Shown in pieces: positions 33,571 through 42,319 of a DNA stretch of 64,000 bases (its first letter is position 1; each line of letters opens with the position of its first letter). The stretch is taken from assembly GCA_963734065.1 (NCBI GenBank), contig CAVTFN010000006.1, positions 62,001-126,000 on the forward strand, given 5' to 3'. Made by a program: the position numbers and the translations under genes. The notes beneath the pieces are model-generated. The model saw only the letters and a list, made by a program, of their open reading frames with translations. It made no database searches and was not told where the DNA came from. The stretch comes from DATBLE01 sp963734065. Its GTDB lineage: Bacteria > Actinomycetota > Thermoleophilia > Gaiellales > Gaiellaceae.

Positions 33571-34352
33571 GCGTTCGCCGCCCGGTCGCGTTCGCGCTTC
33601 CGGACACGCGCGAGCGCCGCGGTCCGACTGTGCACGCAGAGCTTCGCGTAGATGTTCTCGAGGTGCGAGCGCACGGTCGCAGGAGAGATCCAGAGCCGAC
33701 CTGCGACCTCCGCGTTGGACAGCCCCTCGCCGACCAGCGCCAGGACCTCCCGCTCGCGGGGGGTTAGCTGCTCATCGCCGGTGTCCGAGGCCGGCGCGGC
33801 GAGGCGCCGCAAGCGCGCACTTACCTCGAGTTGGAGGAAATGCGGTAGCAGCAGATCGACGATTGCCAGGTCGCGTTCGTCGAAATCACGTTCGTCCCGG
33901 TCGAAGACGAAGCTGCGAGCAACGCCGCCCCGAACCGGCAGGAAGAGCTTCATCACGTGCTCGATGCCCAGCGGCCGGCAGATGTGCGCGTACAAGCCCG
34001 AGCCTCGGAAGGCGCGGCGAGAGACCAGGTCGGACAGCCGGACCGCCCGGCCGACGATCGTCGGTGCACAGCGACCGACTCCCGGACACCCGCCGGGAAG
34101 CGGGTCCTGGTAGCGGAAGTGCGGGTAGGCCTCCCAGACCGACGCGGTGCGCTCGGCGTCGGTGGACGACAGCTGGATGCGGACCCGCCCGTCGTCGACG
34201 CGCCATTCGTGCCAGGAGACTGCAGCGCACGGAACCAGTTCGCGCAGCAGCTCGAGCACCGGCGCGAGAAAGGGGTCGGGGCCGTCGACTGCTGCGGCCT
34301 CGTGCACGAACGCGAGTGCCTGACGGAGATCGGACTCGCGGAGGCGAGTCAC
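33567..34352 (-). CDS. LuxR-family transcriptional regulator
   Basis: 261 residues from GTG 34352. The N-terminal part (about 1-190) is a GAF-like or autoinducer-domain-like sensor with VSWHEWRVDDGRVRIQLS and GIEHVMKLFLPVRGG. The C-terminal HTH (about 195-255) starts LTPREREVLALVGEGLSN and includes WISPATVRSHLENIYAKL. The frame is open further upstream, but TATCTT nine bases before GTG 34352 and domain limits favour this start. Ligand unknown. It is divergent from the serine hydrolase gene and could regulate it. Confidence 0.9.
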   Translation of the reverse strand: MTRLRESDLRQALAFVHEAAAVDGPDPFLAPVLELLRELVPCAAVSWHEWRVDDGRVRIQLSSTDAERTASVWEAYPHFRYQDPLPGGCPGVGRCAPTIVGRAVRLSDLVSRRAFRGSGLYAHICRPLGIEHVMKLFLPVRGGVARSFVFDRDERDFDERDLAIVDLLLPHFLQLEVSARLRRLAAPASDTGDEQLTPREREVLALVGEGLSNAEVAGRLWISPATVRSHLENIYAKLCVHSRTAALARVRKRERDRAANA

Positions 34353-34361
34353 GGCGCCTCG

Positions 34362-34367
34362 AAGATA
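34362..34367 (-). promoter_or_regulatory. -10 element for the LuxR gene
   Basis: Minus-strand TATCTT, nine bases before GTG 34352. Confidence 0.4.
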
Positions 34368-34425
34368 CGCCGAATTACGGATGGACACAAGGCCCGCCTG
34401 TAGCCACGCTCGGTGCTGCAGAGAG

Positions 34426-35574
34426 ATGACACAAACGTCGCGTAGCAGACAGGTCGCCACGGCGGCGGCCCTCGCGGTCGTCGTTCTTGCGACCGCGACA
34501 TCAGGTGCAGCGGCAGCTCCCGCCCCGCCGGGATTGCAGGGGATAGCGCAGCAGCTGGTCAGAGCAGGTGCACCGGGGGCGATCGTCGTCGTTCGCACGC
34601 CGACGTCGGTTCGTCGTGCGGCGGTCGGCCTGGCGCGGATCCAGCCGCCGCTGCCCATACGCGTGACCGATCGCTACCGGGTCGCGAGCGTGACGAAGAC
34701 GTTCGTGGCCACGGTCGTTCTCCAGCTCGCCGCCGAGGGCAAGCTGCGACTCTCGGATTCAGTTCAGCGCTGGCTCCCGGGTCTGGTCCCGCAGGGACAG
34801 CGGATCACGGTGCGCGAGCTGCTCGACCACACGAGCGGCCTGTTCGACTACGAGGCCGACAAGGGGTACTTCAAGGCGAGGGTCGCGCGTCCGGGGCGGG
34901 TGTGGTCACCTCGACAGCTGATCGGGATCGCAGTCGCGCACAAGCCGTTGTTCCCGCCCGGCCGCGACTGGTCGTACTCGAGCACGAACTACGTCCTTCT
35001 CGGTCTCGTCGTCGAGGCGGTGACCGGAAGATCGCTCGACAGCCGGCTCGGCGACCGGATCTTCCGGCCGCTCGCTCTCCGCTCGACCTCCTACCCGAGG
35101 ATGACGGCGCTTCGGGGTCGCGTCGTGCACGGCTATCTCGGTAGCCACCCCGGCCTGCCGATCCCTGCCGGCCGGCTGCTGGACACCACGTCGCTCGTAG
35201 CCCCGAACGGGTGGGGCGCCGGGCAGATCGTCTCGGACGCCGACGATCTCGCCCGCTTCTACGCGGCGTTGCTCGGCGGCCGGCTGCTCCCGCGTGCTCA
35301 GCTCTCGGCGATGAAGACCACGGTCAGGGGAGTTCACACCGGGCTGGGCGTGCCCGTCGTGTTCTCCGCTCCCTACGGTCTGGGGCTCGAAATCGATCGC
35401 CTCGGCTGCGGCGTCGCCTACGGCCACAGCGGCGACATCGCGGGCTACCGTAACATCGTCTGGGCAAACGCCGACGGGAGCCGCGTGGCGGCGTTGATGG
35501 TGAACGTCGACGCGCCACGGCTCTCCTGGAAGACGATTCGCGCGTTCGCGGCCAGGGTGTTCTGTTCCGGCTAA
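34426..35574 (+). CDS. Secreted serine hydrolase of the class C beta-lactamase/DD-peptidase family
   Basis: 382 residues with a signal peptide (cleavage near GAAAAPAP, about 30). Serine motif S88-V-T-K91, YSSTNYVLLG (184-193, where the usual YSN has Ser for Asn), and GHSGDIAG as the third motif. Family members include esterases, D-aminopeptidases and penicillin-recognising enzymes; activity cannot be assigned. ATG 34426 follows GAGAG, a weak ribosome site. The stop TAA is also the start of the next gene's -10. Confidence 0.88.
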   Translation: MTQTSRSRQVATAAALAVVVLATATSGAAAAPAPPGLQGIAQQLVRAGAPGAIVVVRTPTSVRRAAVGLARIQPPLPIRVTDRYRVASVTKTFVATVVLQLAAEGKLRLSDSVQRWLPGLVPQGQRITVRELLDHTSGLFDYEADKGYFKARVARPGRVWSPRQLIGIAVAHKPLFPPGRDWSYSSTNYVLLGLVVEAVTGRSLDSRLGDRIFRPLALRSTSYPRMTALRGRVVHGYLGSHPGLPIPAGRLLDTTSLVAPNGWGAGQIVSDADDLARFYAALLGGRLLPRAQLSAMKTTVRGVHTGLGVPVVFSAPYGLGLEIDRLGCGVAYGHSGDIAGYRNIVWANADGSRVAALMVNVDAPRLSWKTIRAFAARVFCSG

Positions 35575-35577
35575 CCT
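35572..35577 (+). promoter_or_regulatory. -10 element whose first three bases are the serine hydrolase stop
   Basis: TAACCT, with TAA the stop of the previous gene; ATG 35585 follows seven bases later. Confidence 0.45.
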
Positions 35578-35584
35578 CAGCAGC

Positions 35585-36649
35585 ATGGAGGCCGACCGCG
35601 ACGCGATCCTGAAGGCGCTCGAGCACGTCATCGACCCGGAGCTCCGGCGGCCGGTGACCGAGCTCGACATGGTCCGCGACATCGAGATCGACGGAGGCGA
35701 CGTCTCCGTGACGATCGCGCTGACCGTTGCGGGTTGTCCGCTTCGCGAGAGCTTCCAGAGCCAGGTGGTCGAGCACGTCGGGAGCGTGCCCGGCGTCGAG
35801 CGGGTGCGGCTCGGCTTCGACGTGATGAGCGCCGAGGAGCGCTCGGCCCTGTCGGTGAAGCTGCGCGGCGGAGTCGAGAACCGAAGCAAGGGGATCTCCG
35901 TCGACCGCAGTACGCGCGTGCTCGCGATCGCGAGCGGGAAGGGCGGCGTCGGCAAGTCCTCGCTGACGGTGAACCTGGCCGCTGCCTTCTCGGCGCTCGG
36001 CCACCGTGTCGGCGTGCTCGACGCCGACGTCTACGGCCACTCGATCCCGCACATGCTCGGAGTCGCGCAGAAGCCCGTGGTGGTCGACAAGATGATCGTC
36101 CCACCGGTGAAGGACGATCTGAAGCTGATGTCGATCGGCTTCTTCCTCGACGACAACGCGCCCGTGATGTGGCGCGGGCCGATGCTGCACCGCGCGCTCG
36201 AGCAGTTCCTGTCGGACGTCCACTGGGGCGAGCTCGACCTGCTGCTCGTCGACATGCCGCCCGGCACCGGCGACGTCTCGATCTCGCTCGGCCAGCTGCT
36301 GCCGCGCGCGGAGGCGGTGATCGTGACCACGCCGCAGCCGCTGGCGCAGGAGGTGGCTTCCCGGGCGGCGACGATGGCGCAGAAGACGAACATGCGCCTG
36401 ATCGGAGTGGTCGAGAACATGACCTCCGAGGTGTTCGGAACGGGCGGCGGCGAGCGGCTGGCGGCGGAGATCGGCGTGCCGCTGCTCGGCAACGTCCCGC
36501 TCGACGCCCGCCTGCGCGAGTGTGGCGACACGGGTGAGCCGCTGGTGTGGGCCGAGCCCGACTCCGAGACGTCACGTGAGATCGTCCGGATCGCCGAAGC
36601 GATCCACGCCGGCCGGCAGACGTTCAAGGCGCTGCCGGTCCTCAGCTGA
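35585..36649 (+). CDS. Mrp/ApbC-type iron-sulfur carrier ATPase
   Basis: 354 residues. N-terminal MIP18/DUF59 domain (about 1-85, VIDPELRRPVTELDMV) and P-loop domain with ASGKGGVGKSSLTVN (116-130), DADVYGHSIPHMLG and LVDMPPGTGDVS. The CxxC that many Mrp proteins carry near NM(S/T) is absent (NMTSEVFGTGGG). Expected to load 4Fe-4S clusters onto apoproteins; complex I and fumarase-linked respiration encoded in this window would be natural clients. The stop overlaps the next gene as CTGA. Confidence 0.92.
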   Translation: MEADRDAILKALEHVIDPELRRPVTELDMVRDIEIDGGDVSVTIALTVAGCPLRESFQSQVVEHVGSVPGVERVRLGFDVMSAEERSALSVKLRGGVENRSKGISVDRSTRVLAIASGKGGVGKSSLTVNLAAAFSALGHRVGVLDADVYGHSIPHMLGVAQKPVVVDKMIVPPVKDDLKLMSIGFFLDDNAPVMWRGPMLHRALEQFLSDVHWGELDLLLVDMPPGTGDVSISLGQLLPRAEAVIVTTPQPLAQEVASRAATMAQKTNMRLIGVVENMTSEVFGTGGGERLAAEIGVPLLGNVPLDARLRECGDTGEPLVWAEPDSETSREIVRIAEAIHAGRQTFKALPVLS

Positions 36650-37377
36650 CCTCGCCGCTCGATCGCCTTCGCGCCCTCGGTTTCTCCGAGGCCGATGCGG
36701 CCACGCTCGCCGACCACTTCGTCGACGCCGAGCGTCGCGGCAAGACGAGCCACGGGCTCGCCCGCATCGACTGGCTGGAGACGCTGCCGGACGTCGACCC
36801 GTCCGCCCGCCCCGAACGGATCGTCGCCGAGCCCGGCTACGAGCGCTGGGACGGCGCCGGCACGCTCGGGTACCTGACGCTGGCGGCGATCTGCGACGCG
36901 GTGCTCGCCGGACCGCCCACCAACGCCCGTGTCATCGTCGCCGTGCGCTGCTTCCCGACCGGGTCGCTCGGGTACTGGGTGCGACGCCTCGCCCAGGGCG
37001 GGCTCGCAGCGGCGCTGACCGCAACCTCACCGAAGCGGCTCGCCTCGCCCGACGGCGGCCCGCCGCTGGCCGGCACGAACCCGATCGCGATCGGCGTGCC
37101 GAGCTCGGACGGCGCGCCGCTCGTCGCGGACGTGTCGATGGGGCGCATCACCCACGGCGACGTCCTCGCCGGGCTCGCTCAGCCGGAGGAGCTCGTGCCG
37201 TTCGGGGGCGACCGCGCCTACAAGTCGTTCGCGCTCGCGGTCGGGCTGGAGGCACTGGTCGGCGCCCTGGCCGGCGAGGAGCACGGCGCCGTGCTGCTCG
37301 TCGCCAGGCCGGAGCACGACCCGGTGCCGGGCCTGCGCGCGCTCGCGGGCGACGTCCGGCTACCCGGTGATCGCTGA
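36646..37377 (+). CDS. Short Ldh/malate-dehydrogenase-2-family oxidoreductase, probable CTG start
   Basis: 243 residues, about 100 shorter than the family norm. Recognisable blocks: AERRGKTSHGLARIDWL, the substrate region; LAGTNPIAIGVPS, GRITHGDV and GGDRAYKSFALAVGLEALVGAL, the NAD-binding part. The first recognisable residues follow CTG 36646, which overlaps the mrp stop as CTGA; the first GTG is 85 codons inside the domain. The parts missing are internal loops and the C-terminal end, so activity is doubtful. It overlaps the convergent cupin gene by 18 bases. Confidence 0.72.
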   Translation: MTSPLDRLRALGFSEADAATLADHFVDAERRGKTSHGLARIDWLETLPDVDPSARPERIVAEPGYERWDGAGTLGYLTLAAICDAVLAGPPTNARVIVAVRCFPTGSLGYWVRRLAQGGLAAALTATSPKRLASPDGGPPLAGTNPIAIGVPSSDGAPLVADVSMGRITHGDVLAGLAQPEELVPFGGDRAYKSFALAVGLEALVGALAGEEHGAVLLVARPEHDPVPGLRALAGDVRLPGDR

Positions 37378-38004
37378 GAAGCGCGGGTCGTCGCGGACGG
37401 CGTCGAAGTCGCTGTCCTTCTCCGCCGCCTCGGCGACGCGCTCCGGGCTCAGCTCGTGCGCGCGCTGCAGGTGCGCGATCCCCGCCTCCTTGTCGCCGTG
37501 GAGCACCTCGAAGCAGGCGGCGTTGTAGTGCGTCTGCCATTCGTCCGGCCCGCGCTCGACCGCTCCGTCGACGAGCTCACGCGCCCGGTCGATCTCGCCC
37601 TGGTCCGCGTAGGAGAAGGCGGCGAAGATGTCCTCCCAGGCGGAGGGCTCGAAGACCTCGCCCGGCTTGGCCCCGACCGCGAGCACTGCGGTGTCGTCCT
37701 CAGCGGCGATCGCGCCGCGCTTCGTTCCCGGCCGCGCGAAGACGATCGTCCCCGCGGGCGCGTCGACCTCGTCGTCGCCGAGCGTGAACGTCGCGCGTCC
37801 GCGGAGGACGACGTACATCTCCTCGTGGCCGTTGTCCTCGGAGTGCTCCTCGACGATGCGCTGACCCGCCCTGGCCGTGTAGGCATTCGTTCCGAAGGCG
37901 CTGATCCCGAAGCGCCGTCGCACCGGCCGCCAGACGAACTCGCTCTGGTTGATCGGCAGCTCCTCCAGCTCGTCCACGTGCGCGACCTCGTATCCCTCAC
38001 TCAT
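37360..38004 (-). CDS. Cupin protein with C-terminal TPR-like helices
   Basis: 214 residues. A cupin barrel (about 40-120, EEHSEDNGHEEMYVVLRGRA then GTIVFARPG) followed by helices resembling one or two TPR units (HYNAACFEVLHGDKEAGIAHLQRA). Function unknown. A strong ribosome site GGGAGG lies eight bases before ATG 38004, one of few in the window. The start overlaps the DUF1028 stop by four bases. Confidence 0.83.
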   Translation of the reverse strand: MSEGYEVAHVDELEELPINQSEFVWRPVRRRFGISAFGTNAYTARAGQRIVEEHSEDNGHEEMYVVLRGRATFTLGDDEVDAPAGTIVFARPGTKRGAIAAEDDTAVLAVGAKPGEVFEPSAWEDIFAAFSYADQGEIDRARELVDGAVERGPDEWQTHYNAACFEVLHGDKEAGIAHLQRAHELSPERVAEAAEKDSDFDAVRDDPRFSAITG

Positions 38005-38846
38005 TCCGCCTCCCTCAAAGCTTGGAGGACGACCGGGTCGATCCGCTCGACCCCGTCGACCCGTTCTTCCAGGTTTTCGCTGCCGGACCAACGCGCGAAC
38101 GCGGCCGGCCATTCCTCGTCGTAGCCCAGCCGCGCGAGCCGCTCGCGCAGCTCGGTCGCGAGCCCGTCGTCGATCTCGACCCACTCGTCCCGCGGTGTCC
38201 GGCCGAACAGCGCGTGGTGGATGCCGTACAGGCGCCGGAGCTCCTCGATCGGGCGGGCGTGGTCGTCGACTCGGAGGTCGACGACCGAATCGCTGAGGCC
38301 TGCGTAGCCCGCGTCCTTCTCGGCGACGAGCAGCGCCGACGACTGCTGGCCGCGCCGGTCGCCACCGGCAGCCTGGGCGGCGGCGAGGCAGTCGAGCAGC
38401 CGCTCGGCGAGCGGCCGGCCGGCGGCCGCCTCGAACGTCTCGGCCAGCGCGTCGACGGTCTCGCCGGAGACGAGGATGTTCCCCTGCGCGGCGAAGCACG
38501 GGCCGGTGCGCCCGCCGGCCCAGTCGTGGCAGCCGCTGCCGGTGTACGTGGCCGCGCCGCCCCGGGCGTCGATGATCCCGAGCTGGCGCTGGTCGCGTCC
38601 CTCGTCGGCCTCCGTCAGCCGCGCGATCGTCTCCTCGGCGGACAGCCCGTCTCGGAGGAGCCGCAGCCCGTCGGGGCCGTAGCTCGGGTTGGCGTACGAC
38701 TGGGTGGCGACCGCGCCGACGTTCGCCTCCGCCCAGGGCACGACCGAGCCGACTGCCAGGAACTTCGACTGGGTGGCCACGCCCCACTGTCCGGCATCGA
38801 GGTCGCACGCGACGATCGAGTACGTCGCGACGACCTGCTCAGCCAT
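38001..38846 (-). CDS. DUF1028 family protein
   Basis: 281 residues. ATYSIVACDLDAGQWGVATQSKFLAVG at the start and TYTGSGCHDWAGG in the middle are DUF1028 marks. The fold resembles Ntn hydrolases, the N-terminal Thr/Ser after processing being the candidate nucleophile, but no activity is established. It is flanked by the cupin and small-protein genes with overlaps, so they form one transcript. Confidence 0.86.
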   Translation of the reverse strand: MAEQVVATYSIVACDLDAGQWGVATQSKFLAVGSVVPWAEANVGAVATQSYANPSYGPDGLRLLRDGLSAEETIARLTEADEGRDQRQLGIIDARGGAATYTGSGCHDWAGGRTGPCFAAQGNILVSGETVDALAETFEAAAGRPLAERLLDCLAAAQAAGGDRRGQQSSALLVAEKDAGYAGLSDSVVDLRVDDHARPIEELRRLYGIHHALFGRTPRDEWVEIDDGLATELRERLARLGYDEEWPAAFARWSGSENLEERVDGVERIDPVVLQALREAE

Positions 38847-39114
38847 ACGTGAGCGCCGTCAGATCGAGGCCGAGCAGCTCGCGCCGCTCGGGCGGGACGA
38901 GCACGCACGCGACCTCCGGATGACCGAGCGCAGCCTTGACTCCTTCCGGGGTGTCCGCATGGGCCACGACCGGCCGGCCGGCCGCGTGCGCTGCATGCAG
39001 CTCGTCGGTGCTCGCGCCCTCCAGCCAGAGGACGTCGCCCGGCAACTCGAGCTCACCCTCGACGGCGATCTCCGGAACCCGGATGCCGGTGGCGCCGAGC
39101 CAGCGCTCCCGCAT
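38839..39114 (-). CDS. Small protein of unknown function
   Basis: 91 residues with alternating strands and helices (LVGEGELELPGDVLWLEG-like start, then AHAAGRPVVAHADTPEGVKAAL). ATG 39114 immediately follows the stop of the UPF0173 gene (TAGATG) and the 3' end overlaps DUF1028 by eight bases. No family recognised; gene status rests on position and codon pattern. Confidence 0.65.
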   Translation of the reverse strand: MRERWLGATGIRVPEIAVEGELELPGDVLWLEGASTDELHAAHAAGRPVVAHADTPEGVKAALGHPEVACVLVPPERRELLGLDLTALTYG

Positions 39115-39807
39115 CTACAGCTCGACCGTCTCGCCGGGCTCGGGAGTGATCACCTCGACATCAGGCGCCAGCTTGCGGAGCTCGTCCGGCGTGCCGGTCA
39201 GCAGGGGGAACGTGCCGTAGTGGCACGGGACGCACCGGTTCGTCCCGAGCAGCTCGAGCGCCACCGCCGCCTCGCGCGGGCCCATCGTGAAGTGGTCGCC
39301 GATCGGCAGCACGGCGACGTCCGGCTCGTAGATCCTGCGGATCAGGGCCATGTCGCCGAAGACGTTCGTGTCGCCGGCGAAGTAGATCTTGAAGCCGTCC
39401 TCGAGCTCGAGCACGAGTCCCGCCGGCTCGCCGGTGTAGGTGCCGTCCTCGGCGCTCGACGAGTGGTTGGCATCGGTCAGCGTGATCTTGATCCCGTCGA
39501 CCTGGAGGGTGCCGCCCTTGTTCGGCCCGTGGGCCATCTCGCCGGTGACGCCCTGCGCGTCGAGCCAGCGGCGCAACTCGACCAGCGCGATCACGGGCGG
39601 CTGGAATTGCTTCCAGAGCTCGACGGTATCGCCGACATGGTCGCCGTGGCCGTGCGTGAGGGCGATCAGGTCGACGCGTTCCGGCTGCTGCTCGGCTTCG
39701 GGGCACTTCGGGTTGCCGGTCAGCCAGGGGTCGACGTAGATGCGTTTTCCGCCCGGGCTGTCGAGCCGGAAGCTCGCATGCCCGAGCCAGGTGAGTGGAA
39801 TGGTCAT
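39115..39807 (-). CDS. UPF0173-type metallo-beta-lactamase-fold hydrolase
   Basis: 230 residues, standard. LTWLGHASFRLDSPGG opens the protein; the zinc motif is H52-G-H54-G-D56-H57, with FAGDTNVFG and PCHYGTFP as later ligands. Function of UPF0173 is unknown (possibly RNA or phosphodiester hydrolysis). First gene of the minus-strand group 39807-37360; TAGATT lies seven bases before ATG. Confidence 0.92.
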   Translation of the reverse strand: MTIPLTWLGHASFRLDSPGGKRIYVDPWLTGNPKCPEAEQQPERVDLIALTHGHGDHVGDTVELWKQFQPPVIALVELRRWLDAQGVTGEMAHGPNKGGTLQVDGIKITLTDANHSSSAEDGTYTGEPAGLVLELEDGFKIYFAGDTNVFGDMALIRRIYEPDVAVLPIGDHFTMGPREAAVALELLGTNRCVPCHYGTFPLLTGTPDELRKLAPDVEVITPEPGETVEL

Positions 39808-39814
39808 GGGCCGG

Positions 39815-39820
39815 AATCTA
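39815..39820 (-). promoter_or_regulatory. -10 element for the UPF0173 operon
   Basis: Minus-strand TAGATT, seven bases before ATG 39807. Confidence 0.5.
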
Positions 39821-39858
39821 ACGAAGGAACGTCCGGCCGGACGGCGAAGCTACAGGCC

Positions 39859-40263
39859 GTGACGCGTCGTGAGCTCCTTCCGGTGGTGCTCGTACTGCTC
39901 TCGATCGTCACCGACGCGCTCGGCTCCCCGACGCTCTCCTTCTACCTCCTGCTCGCGACCGTGCCTGCGATCGTCGTCGCCGGCCTGGCGGCGGTCGAGG
40001 AGCAGCTCCAGCCGGGCGCGCTGCCGCACCGGCGCCTGGTGGCGATGCTGCACGTCGTCACGTTGCTGCTCGTGCTCGCCGCCGCGGCGCTGCGCGCGCC
40101 GCTGCGGGCCGAAGGTGCCGTACCGCAGGCGGCCGTCTCCGCCCTGATCGCCTGCCTGGTCGTGTTCGGGATCCAGGCGCTGCTCGGCTCGCTGCCGGCA
40201 GTCCGGCGTGCTCTTCGCGCGTCGCGCCCGCACGCCGCCGAGGTTTCCCCGCCTCACATCTAG
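39859..40263 (+). CDS. Small integral membrane protein
   Basis: 134 residues from GTG 39859, four hydrophobic segments and a basic C-terminus; no family recognised. The preceding TACAGG is only a partial -10. Followed after 15 bases by the HD-GYP regulator. Confidence 0.7.
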   Translation: MTRRELLPVVLVLLSIVTDALGSPTLSFYLLLATVPAIVVAGLAAVEEQLQPGALPHRRLVAMLHVVTLLLVLAAAALRAPLRAEGAVPQAAVSALIACLVVFGIQALLGSLPAVRRALRASRPHAAEVSPPHI

Positions 40264-40266
40264 AGC

Positions 40267-40272
40267 TAGAGT
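40267..40272 (+). promoter_or_regulatory. -10 element for the HD-GYP-LuxR gene
   Basis: TAGAGT, six bases before GTG 40279. Confidence 0.5.
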
Positions 40273-40278
40273 GCCGCG

Positions 40279-41862
40279 GTGCCGGGCGGCACCTCCACGT
40301 CGGTTCGGCTGGCCGAGCTGGTGGCGACCCTCTCGCTGGCCGCCGATCTCGGTCTCGGCCAGCCGATGCAGCACTGCCTCCAGCAGACGGTAATCGCCCT
40401 GCGGCTCGCCGACCGGGTCGGGGCGAGCGAAGCGGAGGTCGTCGCGACGTACTACACCGGGCTGCTCAGGCACGTCTACTGCCACGCGGACGCGCACGAG
40501 CAGGCCAAGTGGTTCGGCGACGACATCGCCCTGAAGGCGTACGGCCTCGAGGGCGGGGTCGAGTCCGTGGCAGGCGTGCTTCGCCTGGTCGGCTCGGGCG
40601 ACCGTGGCCTGGCGCGGGCGGGCCGGCTCGCCTCGTTCCCGGTGAGCGGGATGAAGGAGATCCGGGCGTTCCTCCTGACCCACTCGACGCTGGCGGCCGA
40701 GTTCGGCCGGGAGATCGGGCTGGACGCGGCCTCGTGCGCCGCGCTGCAGGCTTCCTACGAGCGCTGGGACGGAAAGGGCGAGCCCAACCGGATGCAGGGC
40801 CAGGCGATCCCGCTCGCGTCGCGGCTCGTCGCCCTCACCGCCTCCGCGGAGGTGTACCACCGGATCGGCGGCGCGGACGCAGCCTGCGGGCTGGCGCGCA
40901 AGCAGCGCGGCCGGCAGCTCGACCCCGGGCTGGTGGACGTCTTCTGCCGGGACGCCGGCGATCTGCTCGCGGGCCTGGACGAGGCGTCGAGCTGGGATCT
41001 GGTCCTCGACGCGGAGCCGCGCCTGTCGCGGATCGTGAGCGGGTCGGAGCTCGACGGCGTCCTGGCCGCCATGGCCGACCTCGTCGACGTGAAGGCGCCG
41101 CACATGGCCGGCCATTCGCGCGGGGTCGCGAACCTGGCCGCCGAGGCAGGGAGGCTGTCCGGTCTGCCCGAGCCCGAGGTGCTGGTCCTGCGCCGGGCCG
41201 GCTTCGTCCACGACCTCGGGCGCCTCGGCGTCTCGAACGCGATCTGGGACAAGCCCGGGCCGCTGACCGACACCGAGTGGGAGCGCGTCCGGCTGCACCC
41301 CTACCTGACCGACCGCATGCTCGCGAACGTCGAGGCGCTGGCCCCGGCCCGGCAGCTCGCCGCCCGTCACCACGAACGGCTCGACGGGTCCGGCTACCCG
41401 CGCGGTCTGACGGCCGCCGCGCTCACGCCGGCCGACCGGATCCTCGCCGCCGCCGACGTCTGGCACGCGCTCACGGAGCCGCGCCCCTACCGCCCGGCCC
41501 GGTCGCCGGCGGAGGCAGCGGCAGAGCTACGTGCCGAGGCGAAGGCCGGTCGGCTCGACGGCGACGCGATCAACGCCGTCCTCAGCGCCGCAGGGCACCC
41601 GGCGCCGGCCCGCCGCGACTGGCCTGCCGGCCTGACGGCCCGCGAGGTCGAGGTGCTCGGTCTCCTCGCCCGCGGGTACTCGAACAAGGCGATCGCGAAG
41701 GAGCTGGTGGTCGCGCCAAAGACGGTCTCGAACCACGTCGAGCACATCTACGGCAAGATCGGCGTCTCCACGCGTGCCGCCGCCGCGGTCTTCGCGATGC
41801 AGCACGGGCTCGTCGGCAGCTACGAGCCCCGGCCGCAGGCCGTCCTGGCAAAGATGGGGTAA
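40279..41862 (+). CDS. HD-GYP phosphodiesterase-like protein with duplicated HD domain and C-terminal LuxR HTH
   Basis: 527 residues. The second HD domain is complete: H279, H311-D312 (FVHDLGRLGV), H364-H365 and GYP at 372-374 (HHERLDGSGYPRGL). The first half (about 15-200) is a decayed copy: YERWDGKGEPN at 160-170 replaces HHERxDGxGYP. HTH of LuxR type at about 450-515 (LTAREVEVLGLLARGYSNK and KTVSNHVEHIYGKIGV). Such proteins may join second-messenger hydrolysis, possibly cyclic di-GMP, to transcription control; the target is unknown. Confidence 0.9.
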   Translation: MPGGTSTSVRLAELVATLSLAADLGLGQPMQHCLQQTVIALRLADRVGASEAEVVATYYTGLLRHVYCHADAHEQAKWFGDDIALKAYGLEGGVESVAGVLRLVGSGDRGLARAGRLASFPVSGMKEIRAFLLTHSTLAAEFGREIGLDAASCAALQASYERWDGKGEPNRMQGQAIPLASRLVALTASAEVYHRIGGADAACGLARKQRGRQLDPGLVDVFCRDAGDLLAGLDEASSWDLVLDAEPRLSRIVSGSELDGVLAAMADLVDVKAPHMAGHSRGVANLAAEAGRLSGLPEPEVLVLRRAGFVHDLGRLGVSNAIWDKPGPLTDTEWERVRLHPYLTDRMLANVEALAPARQLAARHHERLDGSGYPRGLTAAALTPADRILAAADVWHALTEPRPYRPARSPAEAAAELRAEAKAGRLDGDAINAVLSAAGHPAPARRDWPAGLTAREVEVLGLLARGYSNKAIAKELVVAPKTVSNHVEHIYGKIGVSTRAAAAVFAMQHGLVGSYEPRPQAVLAKMG

Positions 41863-41929
41863 ACGCCCCAGGACGCCGCGCGGCGGCGGTCATACGCTCG
41901 TCTTCGTCAGCCACGGAGAGGAGCACGGG

Positions 41930-42319
41930 ATGCCGAAGGTCTCGAGGACGACCGCGACGGGCGGCCAGAGCGTCGAGGGCATGGTCGACGACCGCTCGGA
42001 GGAGCTCGGCGGCTACCTGGTCGGATTCACGTCGTTCGGGTGTGACATCGACGGCGCGCCGCTGATGCGCGGCCTGCCCGGCGACCAGTGCCAGTGCCCG
42101 CACTGGGGGTACGTGTTCAAGGGCAAGATCGCCTACCGCTTCGGCGATCGCGAGGAGATCTACGAGGCCGGGGACGCGTACTACGTGCCGCCCGGGCACG
42201 TGCCGCTCGCGTTCGAGGGGTCGGAGATCCTGCAGTTCCAGCCCGCCGACGAGATGGCGAAGACGACCGAGGCGATGGCCCGGAACATGCAGGCGGTGGG
42301 AGCACCGCCGGGGGCCTAG
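41930..42319 (+). CDS. Small single-domain cupin
   Basis: 129 residues. QCQCPHWGYVFKGKIAYRFG and AGDAYYVPPGHVPLAFEG match the two cupin motifs with likely metal-binding His and Glu. Start ATG 41930 with GGAGAGGAG ending six bases before it. Overlaps the end of nuoN, transcribed the other way, by four bases. Function unknown. Confidence 0.8.
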   Translation: MPKVSRTTATGGQSVEGMVDDRSEELGGYLVGFTSFGCDIDGAPLMRGLPGDQCQCPHWGYVFKGKIAYRFGDREEIYEAGDAYYVPPGHVPLAFEGSEILQFQPADEMAKTTEAMARNMQAVGAPPGA

